From Phoenix dactylifera (Eukaryota > Streptophyta > Magnoliopsida > Arecales > Arecaceae), in NCBI RefSeq assembly GCF_009389715.1, contig NC_052409.1, forward strand, positions 4,081,775 through 4,145,774: DNA of 64,000 nt. Direction: 5' to 3'. The position numbers were made by a program, and so were the translations under genes. Below are positions 1 through 9,781 of this stretch, one piece after another. The notes under the pieces were generated by a model. The model made no database searches and was not told the origin of the DNA. It saw nothing but the letters and a program-made list of their open reading frames with translations. Positions within the stretch are counted from its first letter, which is position 1, and every line of letters starts with the position of its first letter.

Positions 1-466
1 CAGATTATGAATGTGCTGTGCAAATGCATGTGCAGACTCAGAAATGCGAATATGGGGGGACATAGGTAGAAGATCTACAGGTTTGCGAGCTTTATAACCA
101 TGGACCACTTCGAATGGACTCATCCCGATAGATCTATTGACTGACGAATTATATGCAAATTGGGCGACAGGCAGAATAGAATCCCAGTTACGATTGTGAT
201 CCCCGACTAGACTACGCAGAAGGTTACCTAGACTTCGGTTGACGACTTCGGTTTGGCCATCGGTTTGAGGATGATAAGCCGTAGAAAATTTAAGTTTGGT
301 GCCAACCAGATGCCACAAGGTTTTCCAAAAATAGCTCATGAAACGGACATTCCTATCGGAGACAATGGTTTTTGGTAAACCGTATAACTTAACAATCTCA
401 TCAAAAAATATCTTGGCTACTCGAGAGGCATCAGAAGTTTTGGAACAAGGAAGGAAGTGGGCCATT
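1..466 (-). pseudogene. integrase core continuation of the gypsy element, shifted frame
   Basis: Beyond the frameshift at 471-476, the minus strand is open to the window edge in a neighbouring frame and clearly encodes the rest of the integrase catalytic core. The second catalytic Asp lies in a VSDRN context, where most plant elements have SDRD, and the catalytic Glu lies in TDGQTEVVNR. FAYN and MSPFEVVHGY follow, as usual in gypsy integrases. No stop codon was seen in this stretch. The C-terminal domain is off the window. The D, D and E residues are all preserved, so the frameshift is probably a recent lesion (or, less likely, a sequencing error in a homopolymer). Confidence 0.85.
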
Positions 467-3400
467 TTAGAAAAAACGATCCACAACCACAAAAATGGAG
501 TCATGTTTCCGAAATGTGCGAGGAAGGCCGAGTACGAAGTCGATACTAAGGTCAAGCCAAGGGCGATCTGGGACAGGTAACGGAGTGTATAGGCCAGTAT
601 TTTGTTTTTTGTGCTTAGCTAGTTGACACGTGCGACACTGTCCCACAATTTTAGCAACATCCCGTTTCAAACTTGGCCAAAAAAATTGACGTTCAACTTC
701 TTCTATGGTCTTATCACGGCCAAAATGTCCAGAGAGACCACCGGCATGTACTTCCCATATCAAGAAATCGCGCACGGAAGTGCGCGGAATGCAGAGCTTG
801 GAAGCTTTGAACAAGTACCCGTCTTGTAGATAAACACCATCAATCAAAGGTCCTTGTCCATCAGCAAGGGCATTATAGAGTTGGCCAAAATCTGGGCAAG
901 ACAAGTAATCGAGCTTAAGTCTATCAAAACCGGTGATGGAAACAGACATGGCGGACAACAGAGTTACTCGACGACTTAACGCATCAGCAGCTTTGTTCGC
1001 AGCACCCGACATATGCTTGAGGACAAAAGTGTAATCCTGGAGGAACTGAACCCACTTGGCATGTCGATGATTAAGTTTTTTCTGGGAATTAAGAAAACGA
1101 AGTGCTTCATGGTCAGAATAGAGAACAAATTCATTAGGAAGGAGATAATGTCGCCAATACCGTAGGGCCTGGACTATGGCATAAAATTTCTTGTCATAGG
1201 TGGAATATCTTTGTCTAGCCTCATTCAGCTTTTCACTAAAATAGGCTATAGGATGACGTTCTTGACTAAGCACACCACCTATTCCTAAGCCAGATGCATC
1301 ACATTCCACCTCAAAAACTTTGTTAAAATCAGGGAGTCGCATAACTGGCGCTTCCGTCATTTTTTTCTTAATGTCATTAAATGCTTTAGCGGCTGCGCGT
1401 GTCCACTGAAAATCACCTCGTTTAAGACAATCAGTGATAGGTGACATAAGTGTACTGAAGCCCTTAATGAAACGACGGTAAAATGTGGCCAGGCCGTGAA
1501 AACTACGGATGTCAGTAATATTCCTAGGTTCAGGCCATTCAACAATTGCGGTGATTTTCGCAGGATCAGCAGATAAACCCTCAGAGGAGACTATATACCC
1601 TAAGAAGTTTACGTGAGTAGTGAAAAATGAACACTTCTTAAGGTTAGCATAGAGGCTCTCGTTGCGTAAAGTCGTACAAACTTGCCTTAAATGGCCTAAA
1701 TGTTGCTCTTTAGTTTGACTATAAATAAGGATATCGTCAAAGTACACGACTAAAAATTTGCCCATAAAAGGTCGGAGTACTTGAGTCATTACTCGCATAA
1801 ATGTACTTGGAGCGTTTGAGAGGCCGAAAGGCATTACCAGCCACTCATAGAGGCCATCTTTTGTCTTGAAGGCTGTCTTCCATTCATCTCCTGGACGAAT
1901 CCGGATTTGATGGTAGCCACTTTTTAAGTCAATCTTGGAGAAAATCGAGGCACCTGCCATCATATCCAGCATATCGTCGAGCCGGGGAATAGGAAAACGG
2001 TATTTGACCGTGATTCTATTAATAGCCCGACTGTCTACACACATTCGCCAAGTCCCATCCTTTTTTGGAGTAAGAAGGGCAGGTACGGCACAAGGACTTA
2101 GACTCTCTCGAATAAATCCCTTTTGTAGAAGCTCGTTAATTTGCTTTAGGAGCTCTGCATGATCAGAAGGGTTCATCCGATAATGGGGCAGGTTAGGAAG
2201 GGTAGCTCCCGGGACTAGATCAATGGCGTGCTGAATATCACGCAAAGGGGGTAAATGATCTGGAAGGTCTTCCGGAAAAACTTCTTTGAACTCCTCGAGA
2301 ATAGCGAGGGATTCAGCCGATAATGTGCTTTTAAGATGTGGCTGAAGTTCTTTAACTAGCAGGGCAAACACCGGAGAGTCCTTAAAGACGTTCCTCTCAA
2401 ATTCCGTGGGGTTAAGGATATGCAGTTCCTTCCCCTTTGATTTACTCTTGTCTGTACTCTTATTTAGCATTTTGGGCCGTAAAGGATTAAGCTTAATCTT
2501 TCTACCCTGGAATACAAAGGAGCAAGAGTTAGTTCGACCGTAGATGGTGACATCGAGATCGAACAACCAAGGCCTACCTAATATCAGGTGACCTACGTCC
2601 ATTGGGAGTACGTCACACCAGACAGTGTCTTTATAAGAGAGGATTTGAATAGGTACAAGACACCGTTCCTTAATGTGAATGGACGACGTGTCGATCCAGG
2701 AGACCTTATAAGGTTGAGGTTGGGACACAGGAATCAGACCCAAGCAGGCGACAATGCTGGAAGAGATCGCATTAATGCAGCTCCCGCTATCAATGATAAC
2801 TTTACAGTCTTTTTCGCCGCATTTAATGTAAGTGTGGAAAATTGAGGTTCGTCTCCAGTCATCAGTCTCTTTAGGCTGGGTAATTGCACACCTTACTACA
2901 TTCACAGTGGATCGGTCAGGTTCATGGGCAATTATCTGGGGAGTAGGTCGGATACAACCTAAAGTGTGTGATTCGTCCTCGGGTTCATCTTCGACATCTT
3001 GAATATCATCTAAATTAGGCTCATAAATTTGTTCCTCCAAATTATCTATGTCATCCTTCTGTTCATGTGCATCAATAACAAGGGTCTGATTTGCACATTG
3101 GGAGGCAACATGACCAAACCCTTGGCATTTAAAGCACTGAATTCTTGAGCTTGTTTTAGGAGGTTCACTTAAAATTCCTTTGCCTTTAATATCTCGATTT
3201 TGGATAGGTGGAGAAGAAAAGGGCTTAGGTGGGACAGAACTGACTAGGGTTTTGGGTCCAGATGGTTGGGCACTAGTGGGAACACGCCTGGTGTCAGGGC
3301 GCCTAGCAAACACAGATTTGGAGAATTGTTCGTAGTTTTGCACGAATGTATATGCTTGGTCTAAGGTGGCCACTTCACGAAGGACAAGTTCTTTCCTCAG

Positions 3401-4345
3401 CTCATCATTTAGGCCTCGTCGAAACCGGCTTAAGATCATACGTTCATCTTCAGCTATATTACTTCGCATCATAAATTCATCAAATTGGGCGATGTAATCA
3501 GTAGCTGTGCGGCTGCCTTGTCGTAAATTGTTCCATCGATCTAGGAGGTCAGATTGATAACTTAATGGAAGATATTTTTCTTTTAATTTTTCTTTCATCT
3601 CTACCCAATCGGTAATAGCAGGTTGATGTCTCCTGGCTAACAGTTGTTCGGTGTTTTGCCAAAACAACTTAGCTCGACCAAGGAGTTTCATTTTAGCGAA
3701 TCGGACCTTTTTCTCTTCCGACAGATTGTACCACTCAAAGAAGTGATCCATTTCGTATAGCCAATCGGAGAAGACCTTCGGATCAAGACGACCATCGAAA
3801 GTGGGGGCTTCAATCCTAATGCCTCGCATTACATCTTCATCAGGGTCACGAGGCTCTCTAGATTCTACGGTATGTCGGTGACCTCTATCAACAGGAGGAA
3901 TGGGACCAGGTCCTCTAGGGCGAGGGTAGGCATAATGGTGACCTGGAACAGACCTATGATCAAAGTTGCCCTGCCGAACCGAACCTTGTTGTTCTAGGAT
4001 TTGTTCTAGGGTATCGTCCTCATCAAGATCCGGTAAATGGGGAGTACTAACCTTTTGGGATTCAATAACCCTTTGAAGTGAAGCCTCAATTGAATCGAGT
4101 CGAGCATTAACCTGGGTGGACATTGTGGTTAGGTCATGAATTTGGGCGTTGTTTGCTTGGACTTGGGCATTCGTATTTTGGACTTGAATATTAGTTTTTT
4201 GAACTTGGGCATTAGTGTTTTGGACTTGATCATTAGTGTCGTGGATAGCTTTTAATAGGGCTTCAATTTTGGAATCCATGTCTAGGGAAAACTCAAGATG
4301 AGATGCGACACGACCACTACGTAGATGCATAAAATGAATGACCAA
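467..4345 (-). pseudogene. gag-pol polyprotein of Ty3/gypsy element (frameshifted in integrase)
   Basis: An open frame of 1,292 codons. The N-terminus has a glutamine/asparagine heptad repeat (about residues 35-67), probably a coiled coil. A gag capsid region follows, then a CCHC zinc knuckle (CFKCQGFGHVASQC, about residue 402). The aspartic protease has its DSG active site near residue 515. Reverse transcriptase shows FSKIDLKSGYHQIRI and the catalytic YFDD box near residue 867. RNase H begins with ECDAS near residue 1013 and includes YSDHEAL and ADALSRR. The integrase has an HHCC zinc finger (H..H, CRTCQ) and the first catalytic Asp in LSIDFV. The frame stops at 467-469 because of one extra base in a run of six A (plus strand 471-476); the remaining integrase is in another frame. 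A downstream Met (about 4330 or 4279) could be the true start. Confidence 0.93.
4157..4240 (-). repeat. 21-bp tandem repeats encoding gag heptads
   Basis: Four 21-bp units start at 4157, 4178, 4199 and 4220. Each begins TTGGACTTG or TTGAACTTG on the plus strand. On the coding strand they give seven-residue units of the type QVQNTNA. The period is exactly seven codons, so repeat number can change without breaking the frame. A coiled-coil role in gag assembly is inferred. Confidence 0.85.
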
Positions 4346-4748
4346 ATGTATGAGCCGACCAACTGTAAAGGTTCCTAAGTAGACCTAATGCATGAAATGA
4401 ATTCACAATTGCAAAGTAAATGCTCAATATAAACTAAAACTACTCCCTAGCAAATAGTTATTGCAAACTGAAAATTAATAAAATACGCAGGCCAACAAGT
4501 AGCTGCAAACAAGTAGTACCAAGTTCTCTGACTATGCAAGGTGTCACGGAGCCACATATGTCTCCTCGATTTGATGTAGCTCCCCAGTTAATATTAAGGA
4601 AATGTGACTACTAGGGTTTCTGGTTGTCTTGTGGATGTATGTGGTTGCATGTGTTGGAATATATGGAACTTAATTACCAAGCACAAAATTTGATAATTAA
4701 TGCCAACTTAAATGAACAGATTTAACCGGCGGGGAGGGGAAACAGAGT

Positions 4749-4756
4749 TGATACCA
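4749..4756 (-). other. Second, degenerate primer-site-like sequence
   Basis: The minus strand reads TGGTATCA, the first eight bases of the primer site, and it is flanked on the LTR side by AGCTGAT, as is the full site at 6304-6315. It sits 1.55 kb closer to gag. It could be the remnant of an older LTR/leader junction or a nested element. Eight bases alone could be chance. Confidence 0.4.
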
Positions 4757-4940
4757 GAGCTGATTGAGGCCTGTGCTTGCCGAAGATGTTCCAGCTGAGA
4801 TGATGATGGGAAGAAGGTCACGGCGTTGCAGGGCCCGGTGGAGGTGGTCGGAGCAACTGATGGCAGGGACGGTGGAACGGTCTGTGGTGATGGCTGTCAG
4901 AACCGGCAGTGGTGGTGCAGCAGTCGACGGCGGCGACGGC

Positions 4941-5131
4941 AACGCGGCGGCGCGGCGGTGAGAGCAACCCGGCGGCGCGGCAGTGCGGCAGCAGGCGGCG
5001 GCGCGGCGGCGACTAACAGCGGCGAGCGGCGGCAACGCGGCGGCGCGGCGGTGAGAGCAACCCGGCGGCGCGGCAGTGCGGCAGCAACTAGCAGGCGGCG
5101 GCGCGGCGGCGACTAACAGCGGCGAGCGGCG
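4941..5131. repeat. GC-rich tandem duplication, unit about 93-100 bp
   Basis: The unit starting AACGCGGCGGCGCGGCGG at 4941 is repeated starting at 5034. The copies match almost perfectly except for a 7-base insertion in the second copy after GCAGCA. It lies inside the retrotransposon leader. High identity implies a recent duplication, or one kept uniform by slippage. Confidence 0.9.
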
Positions 5132-6303
5132 ACACGGAAGAGCGGGGGCGGCGCGCGGCGCGGTGGTGCACGAGCAGAGATAGCAGCGGCTGTGGAAACG
5201 GGCGGGAGCGCAGATAGCAGTGGACGGCAGAGTGGGTGGCGGAGGAGGTGGGCGTAAGTGGTGACGGCTGAGAAGGAGCGGCGGGGATGGCAGAAACGGT
5301 GGTCGGAAAACCCAAGAAGAAATCGGGCAAATAAGGAAAGGGGAAAGGGAAGAGCACGTGCGTGACTTACGCGTCACGTGCAGCTTCTTTTTTTTTTCTT
5401 TTTTTTTTCTTCTTTTTTTTTTTTTTTTGAATCAAGTCGGGTTGCCGGGTTATCGGGTTAACAGACCCAACCCACTAGGACAGTCCGACCCGCAAATTTT
5501 TTTTTTTTTTTTTGAAATGACTCGGGTTAATGGATAATGGGTTAACGGGCTAACGGGTGCAAATCTTACCCGTACTGTAGATCATCTTCAACCTTCAACC
5601 GTCCGCTCGCTTCCGCCGGATCTCGCCTGATTTTGCGGCGGTGGTTGCGGGGAGGTGTTGCGCCGGCGGAAGAGGGTGCTGGTGCGGCAGTGATCGGGGC
5701 GGCGACGTCCTTCCTTGGATCCGGCCACGGTCGGTGGCAGCAAAATGCTTTCGAGACCTCCGGGAAGCACGGCGGCGACCGAAGGCGAATCGGCGGCGAT
5801 CGAAAGTAAATCGGCGGCGCGGCGAAACGGTGGCGGTGGATGATGCTTTCACAGGGATAGGAGGTCGGCTTATTTGCCTCCGGGGCTGCCTTGGGGGTTT
5901 CCGGCGACCGAGCCTTCCTTCTCTGCGTGAGATCTGACAGAGGAGGATGGCCAAGAAAGGGTGAGAGCGTCGGAGGCAGCGGCGGAGGGAAATGAAGGCG
6001 GCGACGGCGTCTTGCGAAGGAGCTCTGTGGATCGACGCCGGGTAGCAGCCGACCGACGGGAGGGTTTCACTTCTTTTTTCTTCACAGCGGGTGAGGTGAT
6101 GAATAGGGAAGAGAATAAGGAAGAAATGGAGTGACCCTTCTTCTTCAGGGTGCGTGCCGTGCGACGACCTTCCGTGCGCTCCGGCGTTTGCGGTGCAAAT
6201 GATCTAGCAAAATACAGGTGAGGAAAAGGCCGAAAAGGAATCGGCGGGGGTCCGTCCATAAACCGGATCCTTCGACTTCAGCAACAGAGGCAAAGTCAGC
6301 CCT

Positions 6304-6315
6304 GCTCTGATACCA
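6304..6315 (-). other. Primer-binding site for initiator Met tRNA
   Basis: The minus strand reads TGGTATCAGAGC, the canonical plant retrotransposon primer site complementary to the 3' end of initiator Met tRNA (12 of 12). It lies seven bases from the proposed LTR terminus at 6323, on the correct side relative to gag. Confidence 0.88.
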
Positions 6316-6322
6316 AAGCTGA

Positions 6323-6660
6323 TGCAGGACAACTGCAGGAAGAAGAGGGAAGGGGGAAGAAGAGGAGGGGAAGAAGAAGAGGGGAAAAAGAGAAGGGGAA
6401 GAAGAAGACAAGGAGGCTAATTTTCATTCATCATCATTCATTAAAAAAAAATAACAAATGCATGCCCTATATATATATAGGGCCACCAAATAACAAATAA
6501 GTCCCAACAAAAAAAAAACAATTCGAAAGAGGTCCTCACAAGACAATATGCAAACTAATCCTATCCACATAAAATAAATAATAATAAAAGAAAAACATCA
6601 ATCAATCCAGCCACAATGAAAGTGGCTGGACCGTCTTCCTACGACAACCATAATCCCGCA
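6323..6660 (-). repeat. 5' LTR, partial (right end not determined)
   Basis: The LTR begins with TG on the plus strand at 6323 (CA end on the element's own strand), seven bases from the primer site. It contains an alternating CTATATATATATAG tract at 6467-6482 that may serve as TATA box, a purine-rich segment (6340-6415) and a small perfect stem (CCAGCCAC 6607-6614 with GTGGCTGG 6622-6629). The outer terminus and the target-site duplication could not be found. Confidence 0.6.
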
Positions 6661-7740
6661 AAATAATCAGTCCAGTATTCGTGTCCGCACCATCTTTACC
6701 TCCATCTTCTTCTAGACAGCTGCCTGTCAGCTTTATCACGGAGGAGAAGCCTCCATTGTGTCTCTTTCTGACATCTGGGGTCTACTCATCACTATTTCAA
6801 GTCTCCTTTCCCTCTACATGTGGATCCCACCTTATTTGTCGTAACCTTCCATATGAATTCATCTTTATCCTTCTGTAATTCCTCTCAGCATGGTCATGTG
6901 TTCTAATAAATTTGGGTGGTTGTGCCCCTTTTGTCAAAAAGAAAAAGGAGAGTGGATTGCCTCGATAACTACTGGTTTATTAAATTACAATACCTAGTTG
7001 ACATTATAAATTCATGAGACAAACTAGGGAATAATAGAGTACCACAGGAGAAATTTCAAATACAAGAGAACGCTGTGTAAAAAAATTGATATATTGATTG
7101 AAAAACTAAAGCTTCCGGAACAAAGGATGACATGTCCTAACGTTTTGGATTTCAAATGGTAATATGGTTGACTCATCTAATTTGTTGCAGCTGCACAAAT
7201 AGCATTTGAATCTTCAGAAGACAGGACGGAAAAGAACGACATTTAATGACCAATTGTTTTGCTAATCTTTGATTAAAGAAAGAAATAAATTGTTCCCAGG
7301 AATTTATAAAATTAGAAGGAAAAAAAAAAACACGCTCACACAGAACAACATCAGCATCACGAGGGTTGATATTGCCGGAACTAGGAAGTTAGACACTAAG
7401 AGATACTGCATCATTATTAAAAGAAATAGCCCTCATAAATCTCTTTTTTTAAATTCAAAGATTGTAGATCATTGCTCATAAATGATGAACATGAGCAAGA
7501 ATCACCTGTTTGACATCAACTGATTCTTTTGATCGGTTGATAGAGCAAAAAAAAAAAAAACAGCGCGCATATTTTCAGGATCTAAGGACAGCATGAAACC
7601 ATACTTCATCATGAACCAATTTGAACTAAATGATACAATAAAACATTTTCCAACAATCACAACTTCAAATGAAAAACAAAAATCTAAGGATAGCCTCCTG
7701 GGTCATTCACATGAAGTGCAACACATAAATGACATTTTGA
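6661..7740. other. Spacer, AT-rich, no gene seen
   Basis: This stretch may include the rest of the 5' LTR and then single-copy-like AT-rich DNA with short poly-A runs. Frames here are short and have no recognisable domain. Confidence 0.5.
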
Positions 7741-8310
7741 TTCGGGAGGATCCTTAGATCGATGTAAATTATTTTGGCCACTATAAGTAGGGCTGGAGAA
7801 GATACAGGAGCAAGATCTGCCACATCAGGAAGCCGAGTTGCAAGCCAAACTTTCGGAGGCTATACTTTAGTTATACGACATTCGATTAAGATGATCTTCT
7901 GTAGGCTCTTTAAGTGGCAGCACCCCTAGCGATCAGGCCCAAATTCCATTGTTTGGGGCTTGAAACGAGCTGATCAAATCGAAAGTTTTCTTTTCGAATA
8001 AAATTTTGATCGAATTTAGCTATTTATCCGAGCAACAGGAGGCAGAGTTGATATATAAGTCGAGATCTACCTTATCAAGAATTTTAACTTTTTCTAAAAG
8101 ACTTCTACTAATGATATCTATCTTAGGAAAAATGGTCCTATTAAGATTAGGAAGATAAATCCGATCCAAAATATATAAGACGGATCTCACCATTATAAAT
8201 AGAAGCTATGTATCTTAGTTTTTAATTATCAATTAAAGAAAAAGGGATTAAAGTACTACGTTCATAATACCTCTCTTCTAGTCATCTTTTAGAGATTTAA
8301 GTTGAGGTGG
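7741..8310 (+). repeat. Possible solo or truncated LTR
   Basis: The text resembles a plant gypsy LTR read on the plus strand. Long AT-rich U3-like sequence leads to an ATTATAAATAGAAGC TATA-like box near 8190, followed by an AATTATCAATTAAAGAAAAA stretch and CTCTCTTCTAG-rich sequence. No coding region of a retrotransposon follows and no partner LTR was found. Boundaries are guesses. Confidence 0.35.
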
Positions 8311-9781
8311 ATGAAGAAAATCTTTCTTCTCCCCCATTGGGTCACATTTTTAAACCATCAGCAGGCACCGACGTACTTTCAGTGTTCCAAGAGAAGTAGT
8401 AAACACCATCCGGCAAGCTCACTAAATACTCGGCACCAAATAGCCGCCGATTCCTCGTTAACAAGGTTGACACTGCACCCAGCAGGATCATAGCCAAACA
8501 GCCATAGTCCCGGTGGGTGTTACTTGATTCTTCCAAGAAGGGATATTCTTACTATTAGTGGTTCAGGGTGTAAAAATTTGAGGGTCGCCGGAGCTGACAA
8601 AGCTCCGGCGAGCCATCGAAGCGACCGAGCAGAGTTCAGGATGGTCGCCGGAGCCGTCGATCGGAGCGTCATAACCCGCCGGTTGGAGAGCTAGAACTCA
8701 CCCAAGTGGAGCTCGAGAGAGGAGAGGAAGGTGTGAGAGACGGAGGCCCTAGGGAGAGGGCGAGTCTTGGGGAGTTGGACCAAGACTCGAGACGCACATC
8801 GCCGATGTGGGTGTGGGAAAAACTCTTGCATCTCAACCCAATCCAGCAGCTGCAGTTATTGCAGCCCAACGAGCCCAAATAACCCACATAAGCCGAGATG
8901 CCGAAACTGGACCTGCGGGCCCAGATGCAGCACAACAGACAGGCCCGATTTATGAGCAAAAACACTACTACTACTACTACTACTACTTTTAGGTTTAATA
9001 CACTACTACTTTTTGTTACCAAAAAAAGTACCTACTACTTTTAGTGCAAAAGAAAGTTGGTCTCATGTACTACTTTTAGCGTAACCGTTCCCTCCCTGTA
9101 AATAATTTGGGGAGAAAAGTAGGAAGAAACTGACCTAACAACTATTGGATGGAAAAAATGAATTTAGACACGTCGTGATTCATGAAAGCCATTGGATTGC
9201 ACTGCACTTACTACTACTTGTAAGACAAGTGCTGCTGCTCGCAATCTTGACGACTTCCATTTTCCAAGGGAGCTACGGTTCAGCGAGAAACAGATTTGAA
9301 CTCTAACATGTCAAGCAATTTTGAGATCAAATGTCTAAGAGAGCTAGAGCTGGTTGCCATGTCAACAAAGTTCACAAAGTTATGATAATTTCATCTCTCT
9401 CTGCTTGCCCCAATGTTTCCAGCTCGCACCAGGAAGAGAAGACCCAACAACCCGTAAAGGAGCTTTGAGTGAGAGCTTAAAATGCCGACACTGTTTTCTG
9501 TTGCTAGCCAAGTGCCAACTCCTAGCCACTCTCAGACAACCAACCCCGCGCCCATCACAACACGTAGCCTCGAATTCTAATTTTAGCAACCTTCCATCAG
9601 AAGTAACAGCAAAGGCCTACACAGACAAAACCCGAACTACATTTTTTTTTTGGGCATTTCGTTTCCTCTACATGCATAAAGAGACAAATAAGTCTTAACG
9701 CTCAGCTATTTCGGAAGCTCACATGAACTCGGTACAGGGAGACTCGCGCTTCTCACTTTTTGTCATTGCTTCTGCTGCCAA
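8311..9781. other. Spacer with GC-rich patch and (ACT)n tract, no gene seen
   Basis: Positions 8580-8830 are GC-rich with repeated GTCGCCGGAGC text; 8964-8987 is a run of about eight ACT units, with weaker ACTACT echoes up to 9080. The rest, up to the CBSX5-like stop codon, holds no supported gene and probably includes that gene's 3' untranslated region. Confidence 0.5.
8964..8987. repeat. (ACT)8 microsatellite
   Basis: An uninterrupted run of ACT units, followed by imperfect ACTACT copies in the next 100 bases. Confidence 0.95.

Larger units (their letters stand above)
4346..6303 (-). other. Long untranslated leader between primer site and gag
   Basis: Nearly 2 kb separates the gag start from the primer-binding site, long for a gypsy element. 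The half nearest gag (4346-4700) is AT-rich. From 4730 to 6300 it is very GC-rich, with CGG/GCG triplet-like repeats that create long proline/alanine/arginine-rich frames on both strands (for example minus 4697-5377, plus 9-kb-style low-complexity frames at 4826-5116). These have no recognisable domain and I do not treat them as genes. Two poly-T tracts (about 5388-5428 and 5498-5513) are each followed by related GGGTTAACGGG-like text, which may be a small inserted repeat. Confidence 0.6.
1..6740 (-). mobile_element. Ty3/gypsy LTR retrotransposon, left end cut by window
   Basis: Reading on the minus strand, right to left, the order is: LTR end, primer-binding site, long leader, gag, protease, reverse transcriptase, RNase H, integrase. 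Protease-RT-RNase H-integrase order is the Ty3/gypsy (Metaviridae) order, not Ty1/copia. The 3' part of pol, the polypurine tract and the 3' LTR lie beyond position 1. The right end of the 5' LTR could not be fixed, because no second LTR is available for comparison, so the right boundary given is approximate. A one-base frameshift in integrase makes this copy unlikely to be autonomous. The lineage (chromovirus or not) cannot be decided, because the integrase C-terminus where a chromodomain would sit is off the window. Confidence 0.9.

Noticed and set aside
4697-5377. 226-codon Pro/Ala/Arg-rich frame on the minus strand in the gypsy leader
   Set aside because: Low-complexity product of the GC-rich triplet-like tandem repeat; long frames occur on both strands and no domain is visible.
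8302-8536. Short overlapping frames on both strands
   Set aside because: No recognisable domain, and the sequence lies at the edge of a possible LTR.
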